Source: Microcaldota archaeon (GTDB lineage: Archaea > Micrarchaeota > Micrarchaeia > Micrarchaeales > Micrarchaeaceae). Taken from it: a stretch of 64,000 nt of DNA. The notes beneath the pieces were generated by a model. The model saw only the letters and a program-made list of their open reading frames with translations. It ran no database searches and was not told the DNA's origin. The DNA lies in assembly GCA_021789815.1 (NCBI GenBank), contig JAJYIZ010000001.1:24001-88000 (forward strand), written 5' to 3'. The translations under genes and the position numbers were made by a program. Positions 52,614 to 61,168 of this stretch are shown here, piece by piece (positions within the stretch are counted from its first letter, which is position 1; the number at the start of each line of letters is the position of its first letter).

Positions 52614-53060
52614 ATGGAAGACTGCATATTCTGCAAGATTGTTTCCGGAGAGATACCATCGTACAAAATCTATGAGGATGGTTTTGCCGTAGCGGTTCTA
52701 GATCTATTTCCGAATATCAAGGGGCAGACCCTTGTGATACCCAAAAGACATATCGACAGCTACATCTTTAACGCAAAAGATGAAGACATGGTAAATCAGA
52801 TGAGAAGCACAAGAAGTGTGGCGAAATTACTTGAGAAAAAACTAAAGGTCAGGAAGGTGAATCTTGTTTTTGAGGGCGAGTTCGTAGCTCATCTACATTC
52901 AAAAGTGTATCCGTTGGTGGAAACCGGCAAGGGATATCAAAGCGAAGGGCAGGACGCCACCCACTTCGATTCGTATCCAGGATTTGTTACCACACTAAGA
53001 GGACCAAAAGCGAGCGATGACGAGCTAAGAAAAATACAGAAGGAGATAACCGGCAAATGA
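52614..53060 (+). CDS. HIT-family nucleotide-binding hydrolase
   Basis: About 148 residues from ATG 52614: MEDCIFCKIVSGEIPSYKIYEDGFAVAVLDLFPNIKGQTLVIPKRHI. The histidine triad reads VAHLHSKVYPLV: H-x-H-x5 where the canonical HxHxHxx has Ser-Lys-Val in place of the third His, so the active-site triad is altered. A pair of N-terminal Cys (CIFC) could bind Zn with later His. The frame is open upstream into tRNA-Tyr, but that part is tRNA. Confidence 0.85.
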   Translation: MEDCIFCKIVSGEIPSYKIYEDGFAVAVLDLFPNIKGQTLVIPKRHIDSYIFNAKDEDMVNQMRSTRSVAKLLEKKLKVRKVNLVFEGEFVAHLHSKVYPLVETGKGYQSEGQDATHFDSYPGFVTTLRGPKASDDELRKIQKEITGK

Positions 53061-53094
53061 AGTCCTTTTAATTTGTTCTACATATTACTTACAA

Positions 53095-53167
53095 GCCTTG
53101 GTAGTGTAGAGGTCTAGCATGCGACCCTGTCACGGTTGCGACTCGGGTTCGAATCCCGACCAAGGCG
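53095..53167 (+). tRNA. tRNA-Asp (GTC)
   Basis: 73 nt without intron. Acceptor GCCTTGG/CCAAGGC, discriminator G (Asp identity), anticodon loop CTGTCAC, stem CGACC/GGTTG, T arm TCGGG-TTCGAAT-CCCGA. No CCA is encoded. Confidence 0.97.
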
Positions 53168-53177
53168 TTTTGTTTAT

Positions 53178-53726
53178 CTAGGCAAGCGCCTTCATTTTCT
53201 TCTTTACCTTCTTTCCGGCCTTCTTTGCTGCTTTTGCAACCTTTTCTCCTGCCTCCTTTCCTGCATTCTTGCCAGCGCCAACTGCAGTTCCTACACCACG
53301 CATCGCTGTCCTGGCCTTGCCCATCGTCCTCTTGCTGGGCTTGCTGCCAACTATTCCTTCTATCTCTTTTACTATTCCGTTATGGACGTACTGTGTCCAT
53401 ATCATCTCCGGAACGTCAACAACCAGGAAGAGTTCCGACAATAGTACTGCTTCAGCAGCTGCAACTCCGAGGTTCTGCACCATCTTTCCTACGCCTACTC
53501 TTACGGAGAAGTCATCCGGCTTGCCAGCCAGCGCTATCGTGAATGCTCTGTTTGCGGTTATTATGTCGCGCAGCACTCCTGCCTTTTTGGCCTGTATGAT
53601 TATGTTGTCCCTGGAGACGTTAGACTGCACGTCGTAGCCCTGCTCCATCAGTTTGTGCTCTATCTGTCCAGATAGCTTTTCTAGATCCCAACCCGTGCCC
53701 TTATATTGCATTGTTTCATCCATCAT
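53178..53726 (-). CDS. hypothetical protein with histone-H1-like lysine tail
   Basis: A 182-residue protein. Residues 1-130 are an alpha/beta domain (WDLEKLSGQIEHKLMEQGYDV, RDNIIIQAKKAGVLRDIITANRAFTIALAG, AVLLSELFLVVDVPEMIWTQYV). The last ~45 residues are Ala/Gly/Lys repeats (GKNAGKEAGEKVAKAAKKAG) ending in KKVKKKMKALA, like an H1-type tail that binds DNA or RNA. No family recognised. Ends 10 bp from tRNA-Asp. Confidence 0.62.
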   Translation of the reverse strand: MMDETMQYKGTGWDLEKLSGQIEHKLMEQGYDVQSNVSRDNIIIQAKKAGVLRDIITANRAFTIALAGKPDDFSVRVGVGKMVQNLGVAAAEAVLLSELFLVVDVPEMIWTQYVHNGIVKEIEGIVGSKPSKRTMGKARTAMRGVGTAVGAGKNAGKEAGEKVAKAAKKAGKKVKKKMKALA

Positions 53727-53847
53727 GCTTCCACCCCTAGCACTAACAAATCCAGTTTATAAAAAGCCTTGTTTATGCTTCGGTTTGATTGCGGCTTTCG
53801 CGTGCGAAAAATATTTAAATTCACCATAATAAATAAAAACGGTCATT

Positions 53848-54441
53848 GTGGTCGTGATTAAGGGAGTAGTTGTTGCTTCGGTCTTAGTCATAATTGCCGT
53901 AGATCTTTTTGCCATTATAGCAAATGGCATACAGACACAGAATCAGATCGCTTTTGTCAGATGCTGGATGCCAGGCGACTGCGGCGGCGGATACAGCACA
54001 ACAACCATAAAACCAACGACCACAATAGCAAGCACGACTACAGTACAAACAAGCACAACAACCATAGCATCGAATACGATTTCACAATATCCATTCTGTA
54101 ACAGCTTCAAAACTTATGTGACGAACTATTACTCAGGTAGCGGTTTCTGCTCATCTGGTCCCGGAGGATTCTTTGCAGTTAGAGGTGTGACAGGTCAGTC
54201 AACATCGCTGCAGGTCTGGGTTTACAATCAGAACCAAAACAGTGCTGTTCTTTTCAATGGAAGTCTTGCCTCCCCCCAATGCAACGAGGTAGGGATAATC
54301 AATGTAGCGCCAGGGTCTGGAGGGGGCAGCGGATTTGTAGCGCCAGCTAATTCGATCTTGAATGTATTTGTTCTTATCTCAAACCAAATTACAACTGCTT
54401 GCGGTAACACAATTGCATATGCAAACCTGACGTATACATAA
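53848..54441 (+). CDS. membrane-anchored, Thr-rich surface protein
   Basis: A 197-residue protein. One N-terminal helix (VVVASVLVIIAVDLFAIIANG) with a short basic start resembles a pilin/class III signal or a simple anchor. A Thr/Ser linker (STTTIKPTTTIASTTTVQTS) leads to a ~120-residue outside domain with four Cys (FCNSF, GFCSS, PQCNE, TACGN) likely forming disulfides. GTG 53848 start; GTG 53854 possible. Probably an S-layer-associated or pilin-like protein; no homologue recognised. Confidence 0.68.
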   Translation: MVVIKGVVVASVLVIIAVDLFAIIANGIQTQNQIAFVRCWMPGDCGGGYSTTTIKPTTTIASTTTVQTSTTTIASNTISQYPFCNSFKTYVTNYYSGSGFCSSGPGGFFAVRGVTGQSTSLQVWVYNQNQNSAVLFNGSLASPQCNEVGIINVAPGSGGGSGFVAPANSILNVFVLISNQITTACGNTIAYANLTYT

Positions 54442-54448
54442 TGTAGAG

Positions 54449-55702
54449 TCAGTCTATGTTTATTGTATCTCCTAGTTTTGGAGCTACAGCAGTAAATCCC
54501 TCTTCGCTTAGGCTGTCTGCCAGCGCCTTTGCGTTGTCCTGGCTGCCGTGGACGCATACGACCGTGTTCGGCGAGCTCTTCTTTGCATATTCGTGAAGGT
54601 CCTTCTTGTCTGCATGCGCAGAAAGGTCGTAGAATGTTACAGGAGAAGTTATCTTTGTCTTCTGTTCATTCAGAGTTATGTAGCCGTGGTCCATAAGCGT
54701 TCTTCCGTTCGTTCCCTCAACCTGGTATCCTGTTAGAAGTATTCGTGAATTCTTGTTCAGTTTTGTTATGTAGTCTAGGACAGGACCGCCGTTAAGCATT
54801 CCTGCAGTAGTGACTATTACGGACGGTCCTTGCAACGCATCTTTCCTTGCTCCCCGTTCATCTATCCACGTTGTTTCGCTAATTGCGCTCGCGAGCACAT
54901 CCTTGTTCCTTATGAACTTTGGATGGTTCATCACTATGGTGGTAGCTTTTCTGGCCATACCGTCTATGTACGTTGATGGAGTTAATCCGTTCTCGTATAA
55001 TATCGCAAGTACTTCCTGCGCCCTTCCAACTGCGAAGACAGGCAGAAGCGCATTACCACCATTGTCCAGCACTTCCTTGATATCGTGCACCATTTTCTTT
55101 ATTGTCTGGTCTCTGCCAGGGTGCTCCTTCATAGCATATGTTGATTCCATGACAAGAACATCACTCTCTACCACTTCCGCACCTGCATGCAGTGTCTGCT
55201 CGCTAAGCTTGAAATCTCCTGTGTAAAGCACACGCTTGTTCCCCTTTGCGTGTGGTTTCTCTATTAAGGTAAGCGCACTGCCGCTTATGTGCCCTGCATC
55301 GAAGAACTCTATGTCAAAGCCTCCCAGATGGGCTTGTGTATGGTAATCGAGGCTAATGTACCTGCTTAGCATGGCTCTTATCTGTCTTTTATGGAAGTGC
55401 GGCTTGTTGTGCTGCTTCTTCGCTATGTTCAATGCATCTTCAAGCAGCAATGTCGAGAGATCCATTGTCGGCAATGTTCCAAAAGTAGGTATGCTAAATT
55501 CGTTGTAAACGGCAGCGGAATATCCGCTGTGGTCAAGGTGTGCGTGGCTTATGATCAGTGCATCCATCTTCGGTATGCTCGATGGATACTCTATCTTGTG
55601 ATCGAGCTTTATGCCAAAGTCCATCATGAGCGTTCGGTCATCCTTCAGCATTATCGCTGATCTTCCAACCTCTTGGGCCCCACCCAGGAATCTGAGCTGC
55701 AT
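54449..55702 (-). CDS. beta-CASP metallo-beta-lactamase RNase (second copy)
   Basis: A 417-residue protein: MQLRFLGGAQEVGRSAIML, IISHAHLDHSGYS, DAGHISGSALTLI, YTGDFKLS, ESTYAMKEHPG, FAVGRAQEVLAIL, VTTAGMLNGGPVL and LSAHADKKDLHEY, i.e. MBL motifs plus beta-CASP A-C. No KH domain. It resembles the 36703 copy closely enough for an old duplication. Two aCPSF2-type enzymes suggest divided RNA-processing work. Confidence 0.92.
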   Translation of the reverse strand: MQLRFLGGAQEVGRSAIMLKDDRTLMMDFGIKLDHKIEYPSSIPKMDALIISHAHLDHSGYSAAVYNEFSIPTFGTLPTMDLSTLLLEDALNIAKKQHNKPHFHKRQIRAMLSRYISLDYHTQAHLGGFDIEFFDAGHISGSALTLIEKPHAKGNKRVLYTGDFKLSEQTLHAGAEVVESDVLVMESTYAMKEHPGRDQTIKKMVHDIKEVLDNGGNALLPVFAVGRAQEVLAILYENGLTPSTYIDGMARKATTIVMNHPKFIRNKDVLASAISETTWIDERGARKDALQGPSVIVTTAGMLNGGPVLDYITKLNKNSRILLTGYQVEGTNGRTLMDHGYITLNEQKTKITSPVTFYDLSAHADKKDLHEYAKKSSPNTVVCVHGSQDNAKALADSLSEEGFTAVAPKLGDTINID

Positions 55703-55799
55703 CTAATGCCTCAAAACAAGAAGCGCGCGTTCTCTATTCAGAATTTTCGATGAATCTATATAAAGATTTGCATCGATAATAACAGATTGGGCTGTTTGT

Positions 55800-56543
55800 A
55801 TGGCGGACGAACCAAATTTTCTCGACCTTGCTGCGCTTAGCAAGATTACCCCAGATCTGGTAGTCGAGAAGTTCGGTGGCCGAATAAACTCTTCATTCTT
55901 CGATGGTTCAAACATTCTTGGGGGGCTTCGCCTCAAGAACCTGATCGATTTCACTGCAAACTTTCCTGGTCAGAGCGTCATCACTATAACAGATACAGGC
56001 AAGCAGCTCCTCAAAGAAGCATCCGACAAAGCAGCCATGCCATTCGATTCTATCGACCTCTCTATACTGCAACAGCTGCAGACAGGCAAGCGTTCCTATG
56101 TTGATATAGGTAATGCGGTTAACCTTAGGCCTAAGGACCTTGCGCTCCGCCTTTACAAGCTAGACCAGCAACAGTACGCTGTATATGAAATAAAGAACGG
56201 CGTGCTTGACATAATGCTGACTGAGAAGGGCCTTATGCAGGCCAAGGCTGGGATGCCGATGGCCGCACAGCCAGGACAGGAGATGCAGATGCAGCAACCT
56301 ATGGAGCAGGTGCAGATGCAGCAGCCGATGGAGCAGGTTGAGGCTGCGCAAATGCAGATGGATCCCACCCAACAGATGGAATCCTTCGAGCAGATACAGA
56401 AGCGCGCAAGGGGGTCCAACCGGATGAAGTACTACAAGGCTATCGCTGTATTGATGACGTTCATAGGCGCAGTGCTTTTTGTGTTGATAAGGAAGGGCTA
56501 CATAGTAATCAGCCATGGTGGGATAGCCGTAGTTGGGTTATAG
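55800..56543 (+). CDS. winged-helix protein with Met/Gln repeat and C-terminal membrane anchor
   Basis: A 247-residue protein. Residues ~80-150 form a winged helix (DLSILQQLQTGKRSYVDIGNAVNLRPKDLALRLYKLDQQQYAV). Residues ~155-200 are Met/Gln/Pro-rich with two 9-residue units, QMQQPMEQV. One membrane helix (YYKAIAVLMTFIGAVLFVLI) ends the protein, so the DNA-binding part is tethered inside. The stop overlaps the frame of acdB. It may regulate or scaffold that operon; this is inference. Confidence 0.7.
   Translation: MADEPNFLDLAALSKITPDLVVEKFGGRINSSFFDGSNILGGLRLKNLIDFTANFPGQSVITITDTGKQLLKEASDKAAMPFDSIDLSILQQLQTGKRSYVDIGNAVNLRPKDLALRLYKLDQQQYAVYEIKNGVLDIMLTEKGLMQAKAGMPMAAQPGQEMQMQQPMEQVQMQQPMEQVEAAQMQMDPTQQMESFEQIQKRARGSNRMKYYKAIAVLMTFIGAVLFVLIRKGYIVISHGGIAVVGL
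56286..56339 (+). repeat. 27-bp tandem repeat (two units) coding QMQQPMEQV
   Basis: Unit 1 is 56286-56312 and unit 2 is 56313-56339. They differ at three positions (two third-position changes and the last base). The repeat is in frame and changes only the length of the Met/Gln linker. Confidence 0.85.
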
Positions 56544-56544
56544 A

Positions 56545-57159
56545 GTGCTTGTCGATTACTACGCTGCAAGAAAAATGCTCGACAGGTATGGGATAAGAAA
56601 CGTTGAGAGCACTTACGTTACAAACGAAGACTCTGCTCTATCTTTCTGGAACAAAAAGGGACCTATCGTACTGAAGGTCCTCTCGCCAAAAGCACTGCAC
56701 AAATCGAAGAGCGGTCTTGTTGCTGTGCGCCTGGACAGCGAGCAAGAGATAAGGAATGCGTTCAAGAGCATGCAGAAGAGTGCCTCAAAGCTGAAACCCT
56801 ACAAGATGATAGCTCAGAGAATGGTCGCTAATGGGATTGAGATAATAATAGGAGGTAATGTTGACGTACAGTTTGGGAAGATGCTGCTGCTAGGCCTTGG
56901 CGGAATCTACGTTGAGACATTCAAGGACTTCGCCCTGAGGCGCTGCCCGATAACAAAATACGATGCAGGGTCTATGCTCGAACAGCTGAAGTCGAAAAGG
57001 GTAATTGCACCAGATAGGAGATCTGAAGAGATGATAATCAACCTGCTGCTTAAGGTATCGAAGATGTTCGAAGATAATTCGTTCAAGGAGCTTGATCTCA
57101 ATCCGATAATCCTGCACGATGGAACATACGATGCGGTTGATCTTAGGATATTGAAGTGA
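56545..57159 (+). CDS. acdB: ADP-forming acyl-CoA synthetase, beta (ATP-grasp) subunit
   Basis: About 204 residues: VDYYAARKMLDRYGI is the ATP-grasp start, PIVLKVLSPKALHKSKSGLVAVRL has the conserved His/Lys (HKS), MVANGIEIIIGGNVDVQFGKMLLLGLGGIYVETFKDFALRRCPI and FKELDLNPIIL follow. With AcdA it turns acetyl-CoA, ADP and Pi into acetate and ATP, the main substrate-level ATP step in fermenting archaea. TTG 56533, overlapping the previous gene, is an alternative start. Confidence 0.92.
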   Translation: MLVDYYAARKMLDRYGIRNVESTYVTNEDSALSFWNKKGPIVLKVLSPKALHKSKSGLVAVRLDSEQEIRNAFKSMQKSASKLKPYKMIAQRMVANGIEIIIGGNVDVQFGKMLLLGLGGIYVETFKDFALRRCPITKYDAGSMLEQLKSKRVIAPDRRSEEMIINLLLKVSKMFEDNSFKELDLNPIILHDGTYDAVDLRILK

Positions 57160-57163
57160 ATGC

Positions 57164-58549
57164 ATGAAGTACGCTAACATTGCACCAATGATGAATCCTA
57201 AGAGCGTAGCTGTAATTGGCGCTTCTGAAACGCCAGGCAAGGTAGGCTATGCGATAATGCAGAATTATGTTGATGTGGGTTTCAAAGGGGAGATCTATCC
57301 GGTAAACATAAACGCGATGGACAAGATAATGGGATACAAGGCTTACAAGAGTGTAAGCGAAATCAAAAAGCCGATAGATCTTGTTGTGGTGTGCACCCCT
57401 GCAGAGACCGTCCCAGGTATACTTTTGGAGTGCGGAAAGGCTAAGGCTAAAGGTGCGGTAGTGGTGAGCGCTGGTTTTGCAGAGGTAGGCAATGCAAAAC
57501 TTGAGGAGAAGCTTGTTGCTGCTGCAAAAAAATACAATTTGCCAGTGATAGGACCGAACTGCCTAGGCGTTATGGATCCAAGAACCGGAAATGATACGCT
57601 CTTCCTGCCTACGTACAAGATAGACAGGCCAAAAATGGGTGGCGTCAGCTTTGTATCACAGAGCGGATCGATAGGAAGTTCTATACTCGATCTTATAAGC
57701 GCAGAGGGCTTTGGACTTGCAAAGTTCATTTCGTATGGAAATGCGTCTGTTGTTGATGAAGTAGACCTGCTCAACTACCTTGCGCACGATAAGGACACAA
57801 AGGTCATCGTCTTTTACATAGAAGGGGTCAAACGCGGAAAGGAGTTCGTAGAGCTGGCTAAGAGTGCAACTAAGCTCAAGCCTGTAGTGATACTCAAAGG
57901 GGGCATAACTCCATCGGGAGCCATGGCTGCGCATTCCCATACAGCATCGCTTGCAGGCAGCAGCGAAGCCTACAAGGCAATCTTCAAACAGTTCGGATTT
58001 GTAACCGCAGAGAATCTCGAAGACCTGCTCTATTTTGCTAAGATATTCGATACGCAGCCATTGACTACAGGAAATAGAATAGGCGTAATAACAAATGGAG
58101 GTGGCCACGGTGTGCTTGCAACAGACGCCCTGTACGAGAACGGGCTTGCAATGCCGGAACTCGGAAAGGAGACCCAAAAGGAACTCAGAGCAAAGATGCC
58201 TCCGATAGTGAATATACGACTGCCGCTGGACATAGGCGGTGATGCAGGCAAGGATAGGTTCGACGCTGCGCTTGACGCGCTTATGAACGACCCTAGCGTT
58301 GATGCGATAATGTCAATAACGCTATTCCAGACGCCCGGAGCCGACGAGAGCGTAGCTGCAACGATAATAAACCACGCCTCAAAGAAGATAAAACCTATAG
58401 TGGCGGTGAGCACAGGCAGCAAGTACACCACATCGCACGTCCAAGTCATGGAGAGTGCTGGAGTACCAGTATACGAGTCTCCAACCTCAGCGGCAAGGGC
58501 GCTTGCCGCGCTCGTAGCCTACTCTAGGTACAGGAAGAAACTCGTCTAG
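57164..58549 (+). CDS. acdA: ADP-forming acyl-CoA synthetase, alpha subunit
   Basis: A 461-residue subunit: MMNPKSVAVIGASETPGKVGYAI (CoA-binding Rossmann), PVIGPNCLGVMDP, VSFVSQSGSIGSSILD and AAHSHTASLAGSSEAY, where the His phosphorylated during catalysis lies, then ITNGGGHGVLATD. Separate alpha and beta genes, in the order beta-alpha, 4 bp apart. Acetyl versus indoleacetyl specificity cannot be told. Confidence 0.94.
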   Translation: MKYANIAPMMNPKSVAVIGASETPGKVGYAIMQNYVDVGFKGEIYPVNINAMDKIMGYKAYKSVSEIKKPIDLVVVCTPAETVPGILLECGKAKAKGAVVVSAGFAEVGNAKLEEKLVAAAKKYNLPVIGPNCLGVMDPRTGNDTLFLPTYKIDRPKMGGVSFVSQSGSIGSSILDLISAEGFGLAKFISYGNASVVDEVDLLNYLAHDKDTKVIVFYIEGVKRGKEFVELAKSATKLKPVVILKGGITPSGAMAAHSHTASLAGSSEAYKAIFKQFGFVTAENLEDLLYFAKIFDTQPLTTGNRIGVITNGGGHGVLATDALYENGLAMPELGKETQKELRAKMPPIVNIRLPLDIGGDAGKDRFDAALDALMNDPSVDAIMSITLFQTPGADESVAATIINHASKKIKPIVAVSTGSKYTTSHVQVMESAGVPVYESPTSAARALAALVAYSRYRKKLV

Positions 58550-58629
58550 CATCAAAAGATATTAATAGGTTATCCGACAATTACTAGTGCTTAGGCAGGC
58601 TAATCCTTTTGCTCTAAGTCGGTATTGCA

Positions 58630-59046
58630 ATGGCTAATGTATATGACGTTAAAGGCTCCGCGCTCGTGAAGCTGGCAGCCGAGAGGCTGAAGGAGAAGAT
58701 AAAGAAACCAGACTACATGAATTACGTAAAATCAGGAGCAAACAAGGAGAGGAATCCGAACGATCCGGATTTCTGGTACTTAAGGAGCGCATCGATACTT
58801 CGTCAAGTTTATCTCAATGGTCCGATAGGGGTCGAGAGGCTCAGGACAAGATACGGATCAAGAAAGGAGCACGTCGTCCACAGGAGGCACCGCGCAAAGG
58901 CCGGTGGGAGCATAATAAGGGACTCGATGCAGTCGCTTGAGAAGATAAACTTTGTCAAGAACACTAAGAGCGGGCGTGTTATAACCCCGCAAGGAAAGTC
59001 CTTCCTTGACAAGATATCAAAGGAGCTTGCCACTGTAAAGGCGTGA
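58630..59046 (+). CDS. rps19e: ribosomal protein eS19
   Basis: A 138-residue S19e: VYDVKGSALVKLAAERLKEKIKKPDYMNYVKSGANKERNPNDPDFWYLRSASILRQVY and RTRYGSRKEHVVHRRHRAKAGGSIIRDSMQSLEKINFV. It opens an eight-gene information operon running to ftsY. Positions 58550-58629 contain the promoter region (ATTAATAGG). Confidence 0.96.
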   Translation: MANVYDVKGSALVKLAAERLKEKIKKPDYMNYVKSGANKERNPNDPDFWYLRSASILRQVYLNGPIGVERLRTRYGSRKEHVVHRRHRAKAGGSIIRDSMQSLEKINFVKNTKSGRVITPQGKSFLDKISKELATVKA

Positions 59047-59050
59047 TGCT

Positions 59051-59359
59051 ATGGCCTATGAAGAGGAGGAGGGCGAGCAGAGAAAGGCAAACAGGAGGCT
59101 CGCTTCAGCGATAAAACAGATGCAGATAGAACAGCAGAAGAAGGAAGCAATGAAGCAGCTGCTCGAGACAAAGGCTTATGAACGTCTAATGAACATACGT
59201 GTATCGAATCCAGAGCTTTACAACCAGGTAGTCAATGTTATAATATCCCTTGCACAAACAAACAGGCTGCAGGGCAAGATGAGCGAGACACAGCTGCTCG
59301 CCATACTGGAGAAAGTGACGGTAAGGAAGGAACCAACAATAAGCTTCAAGCACAAGTGA
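59051..59359 (+). CDS. PDCD5-related DNA-binding protein
   Basis: A 102-residue protein of the archaeal TF-1/PDCD5 family: RLASAIKQMQIEQQKKEAMKQLLETKAYERLMNIRVSNPELYNQVVNVIISLAQTNRLQGKMSETQLLAIL. It sits between eS19 and eL39 in the normal archaeal order. Role unknown; the family has been linked to chaperonin and nucleic acid binding. Confidence 0.93.
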   Translation: MAYEEEEGEQRKANRRLASAIKQMQIEQQKKEAMKQLLETKAYERLMNIRVSNPELYNQVVNVIISLAQTNRLQGKMSETQLLAILEKVTVRKEPTISFKHK

Positions 59360-59363
59360 TGCT

Positions 59364-59525
59364 ATGTCAAAGAAATCCAATCTGAAGAAGCAAAGGCTCG
59401 GGAAGGCGCTAAAGAAGTCTAGGCGCATTCCTCTATTAGCCATAGTGAGGACCCATAGGAAAATCCAATCAAACAACTTTGCAAGGAACTGGAGAAGGAC
59501 AAAGTTGAGGATAGAAGATGATTAA
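59364..59525 (+). CDS. rpl39e: ribosomal protein eL39
   Basis: A 53-residue frame below the usual cut-off: MSKKSNLKKQRLGKALKKSR then RIPLLAIVRTHRKIQSN and FARNWRRTKLRIEDD, the L39e pattern including NxxRRxWRRTKL. It fills the gap between PDCD5 and eL31, and its TAA is adjacent to the next ATG. Confidence 0.95.
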   Translation: MSKKSNLKKQRLGKALKKSRRIPLLAIVRTHRKIQSNNFARNWRRTKLRIEDD

Positions 59526-59858
59526 ATGGCAAGCCGTATGCTCCTTACAATAAACATGCGAAGGTACCTAGTTACGCAGCCCAGGAACAAGAGGAAGTAC
59601 AAGGCCGTCAGGTACCTAAGAGAGAGGATCTCGCATTACACAAAGACAGACATAGATAACGTGATACTGACCCAGGATCTGAATTCGCTTGTACTGAAGA
59701 GAGTAGCGAAGAACATGGCACCGGTTAAGCTGACGGTCAAGATAGACAACGGCAAGGCTACTGCAGAGCCGTTCACAGCGGAGAAACCACAGGCGGAAAA
59801 GGCAAAGGAACCAGAGAAGAAGGCGGGACCGAAGAAGCAGCCTGAACCCAAGAAGTGA
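59526..59858 (+). CDS. rpl31e: ribosomal protein eL31
   Basis: A 110-residue L31e: NMRRYLVTQPRNKRKYKAVRYLRERISHYTKTDIDNVILTQDLNSLVLKRVAKN. The last 30 residues are a Pro/Glu/Lys-rich extension (KPQAEKAKEPEKKAG...) beyond the usual end. Starts directly after eL39. Confidence 0.95.
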   Translation: MASRMLLTINMRRYLVTQPRNKRKYKAVRYLRERISHYTKTDIDNVILTQDLNSLVLKRVAKNMAPVKLTVKIDNGKATAEPFTAEKPQAEKAKEPEKKAGPKKQPEPKK

Positions 59859-59867
59859 CGTGTTTTG

Positions 59868-60539
59868 ATGGAAGCTGCTAAGTGCCAGATGAATGGCAGC
59901 GATTACATAGGTGCTTTCGCTACTACAACAGATAAATACACATTCGTGCCGTTCGGGCTGCCAGACAAGACACGATTGCTTATCGAAAAGACTCTCAAGA
60001 CCGCGTGCATAAGCATACCGATAAGCAGCACAGACCTGATAGGCCTATTCTCTCGCGCAAATTCTAACGGCATTGCGATATCTGACATAGCCTCCGAAGA
60101 TGACGTCAGAAGAATCAGGGACCTGAACCTTGGCATAAATGTGGAGATAATAAAGAGCAACATAAACGCTTTAGGAAACGCCATACTCGCGAACGACAGG
60201 ATAGCGATAATAGACCCAGAGTATACGGAAATCGAATCAAAACAGATACAGGACGTGCTTGGCGTCGAGGTAATACGCGCAGAGATAGGTGGCTTTAAGA
60301 CTGTTGGTGCAACAAATATACTGACAAATGTGGGATGCGCCATGAACAACCATGGCACAGACAAAGAAAAGAGCGAGCTTGATAAGATGACGGGATTTGA
60401 CTGCACAAGGACAACTGCAAACAAGGGATCACTGAGCATAGGCCTTGCATCAATAGCGAACACGAACGGCCTGCTTGTTGGCGATGAAACAACGGGCTTT
60501 GAGATGAACAGGATAATAGAGGCTCTGGGAGGGGATTAA
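59868..60539 (+). CDS. eif6: translation initiation factor 6 (aIF6)
   Basis: About 223 residues with the five-fold pentein repeat: YIGAFATTTDKYTFVPFGLP, IGLFSRANSNGIAISDIAS, ALGNAILANDRIAIIDPEYT, TVGATNILTNVGCAMNNHGTD and TTANKGSLSIGLASIANTNGLLVGDETTGFE. It keeps ribosomal subunits apart. ATG 59868; TTG 59865 overlaps it. Confidence 0.95.
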   Translation: MEAAKCQMNGSDYIGAFATTTDKYTFVPFGLPDKTRLLIEKTLKTACISIPISSTDLIGLFSRANSNGIAISDIASEDDVRRIRDLNLGINVEIIKSNINALGNAILANDRIAIIDPEYTEIESKQIQDVLGVEVIRAEIGGFKTVGATNILTNVGCAMNNHGTDKEKSELDKMTGFDCTRTTANKGSLSIGLASIANTNGLLVGDETTGFEMNRIIEALGGD

Positions 60540-60725
60540 ATGGCCAAGAAAACGCAGAAGTATGTTGTTACGGGGAATATAAAGAAAGGTGATAAGAGAA
60601 AATTCAGCCTCGAGGTTAGCGCTGAGAGCGAGGGGCACGCATCAGCGCTTGTAAAGACAATACTCGGCAGCAAGCACGGGCTTAGGATCACAGCCTTTGA
60701 GATACTTGAGATAAAGAAGAAGTGA
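60540..60725 (+). CDS. rplX: ribosomal protein LX (eL20)
   Basis: A 61-residue protein: KYVVTGNIKKGDKRKFSLEVSAESEGHASALVKTILGSKHGLRITAFEILEI. This is the archaeal LX (L18a/L20A) pattern, next to aIF6 as in most archaea. Its ATG shares no base with the aIF6 stop (TAA directly before). Confidence 0.94.
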   Translation: MAKKTQKYVVTGNIKKGDKRKFSLEVSAESEGHASALVKTILGSKHGLRITAFEILEIKKK

Positions 60726-60729
60726 TCGC

Positions 60730-61158
60730 TTGGGAGAACAACCCTCTGGTAGGACGCGCGAAGAGGAGCTTTACACTCTCAGTTACCTACAACAACTGTA
60801 CCAGAACCAGTATACAGCAGTATCGAACGACATGAACAGGAGCGTCCAGTACATGAATGATCTTAATGCAGCACAGAAGAGCCTTGAGAACTCGGGCATT
60901 ATAGGTGGCAGGGAGGCACTGGTAAGCCTTGGTGGTGGAGTCTACATCACATCAAAGACAAAGAAGCTCGACAACGTTATTGTTGGTGTTGGTGCAGGTT
61001 ACATGGTTGAGAAGAATGTTGAGGAAGCCAAGAGGTTCGTTGCAGACAGGATAGAGAGGGTAACAAACGTCTTCAACAGGCTTATGAAGAGCAGGAACGA
61101 CCTCCGCGACGCTATAATGGAAGTGACCTACAAGATCGATGAACTGAACCGCAAATAG
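60730..61158 (+). CDS. pfdA: prefoldin alpha subunit
   Basis: A 142-residue protein: N-terminal coiled coil (LYTLSYLQQLYQNQYTAVSNDMNRSVQYMNDLNAAQKSLENS), a beta-hairpin core ALVSLGGGVYITSKTKKLDNVIVGVGAGYMVEKNVEEAKRFV, then a C-terminal coiled coil. Passes unfolded proteins to the chaperonin. TTG 60730 start. Gene order LX-pfdA-ftsY is conserved. Confidence 0.93.
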   Translation: MGEQPSGRTREEELYTLSYLQQLYQNQYTAVSNDMNRSVQYMNDLNAAQKSLENSGIIGGREALVSLGGGVYITSKTKKLDNVIVGVGAGYMVEKNVEEAKRFVADRIERVTNVFNRLMKSRNDLRDAIMEVTYKIDELNRK

Positions 61159-61168
61159 GTACTTGATT

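Noticed and set aside
54548-54736. Plus-strand frames over the two beta-CASP genes
   Set aside because: Shadows of strongly conserved MBL/beta-CASP motifs on the minus strand.
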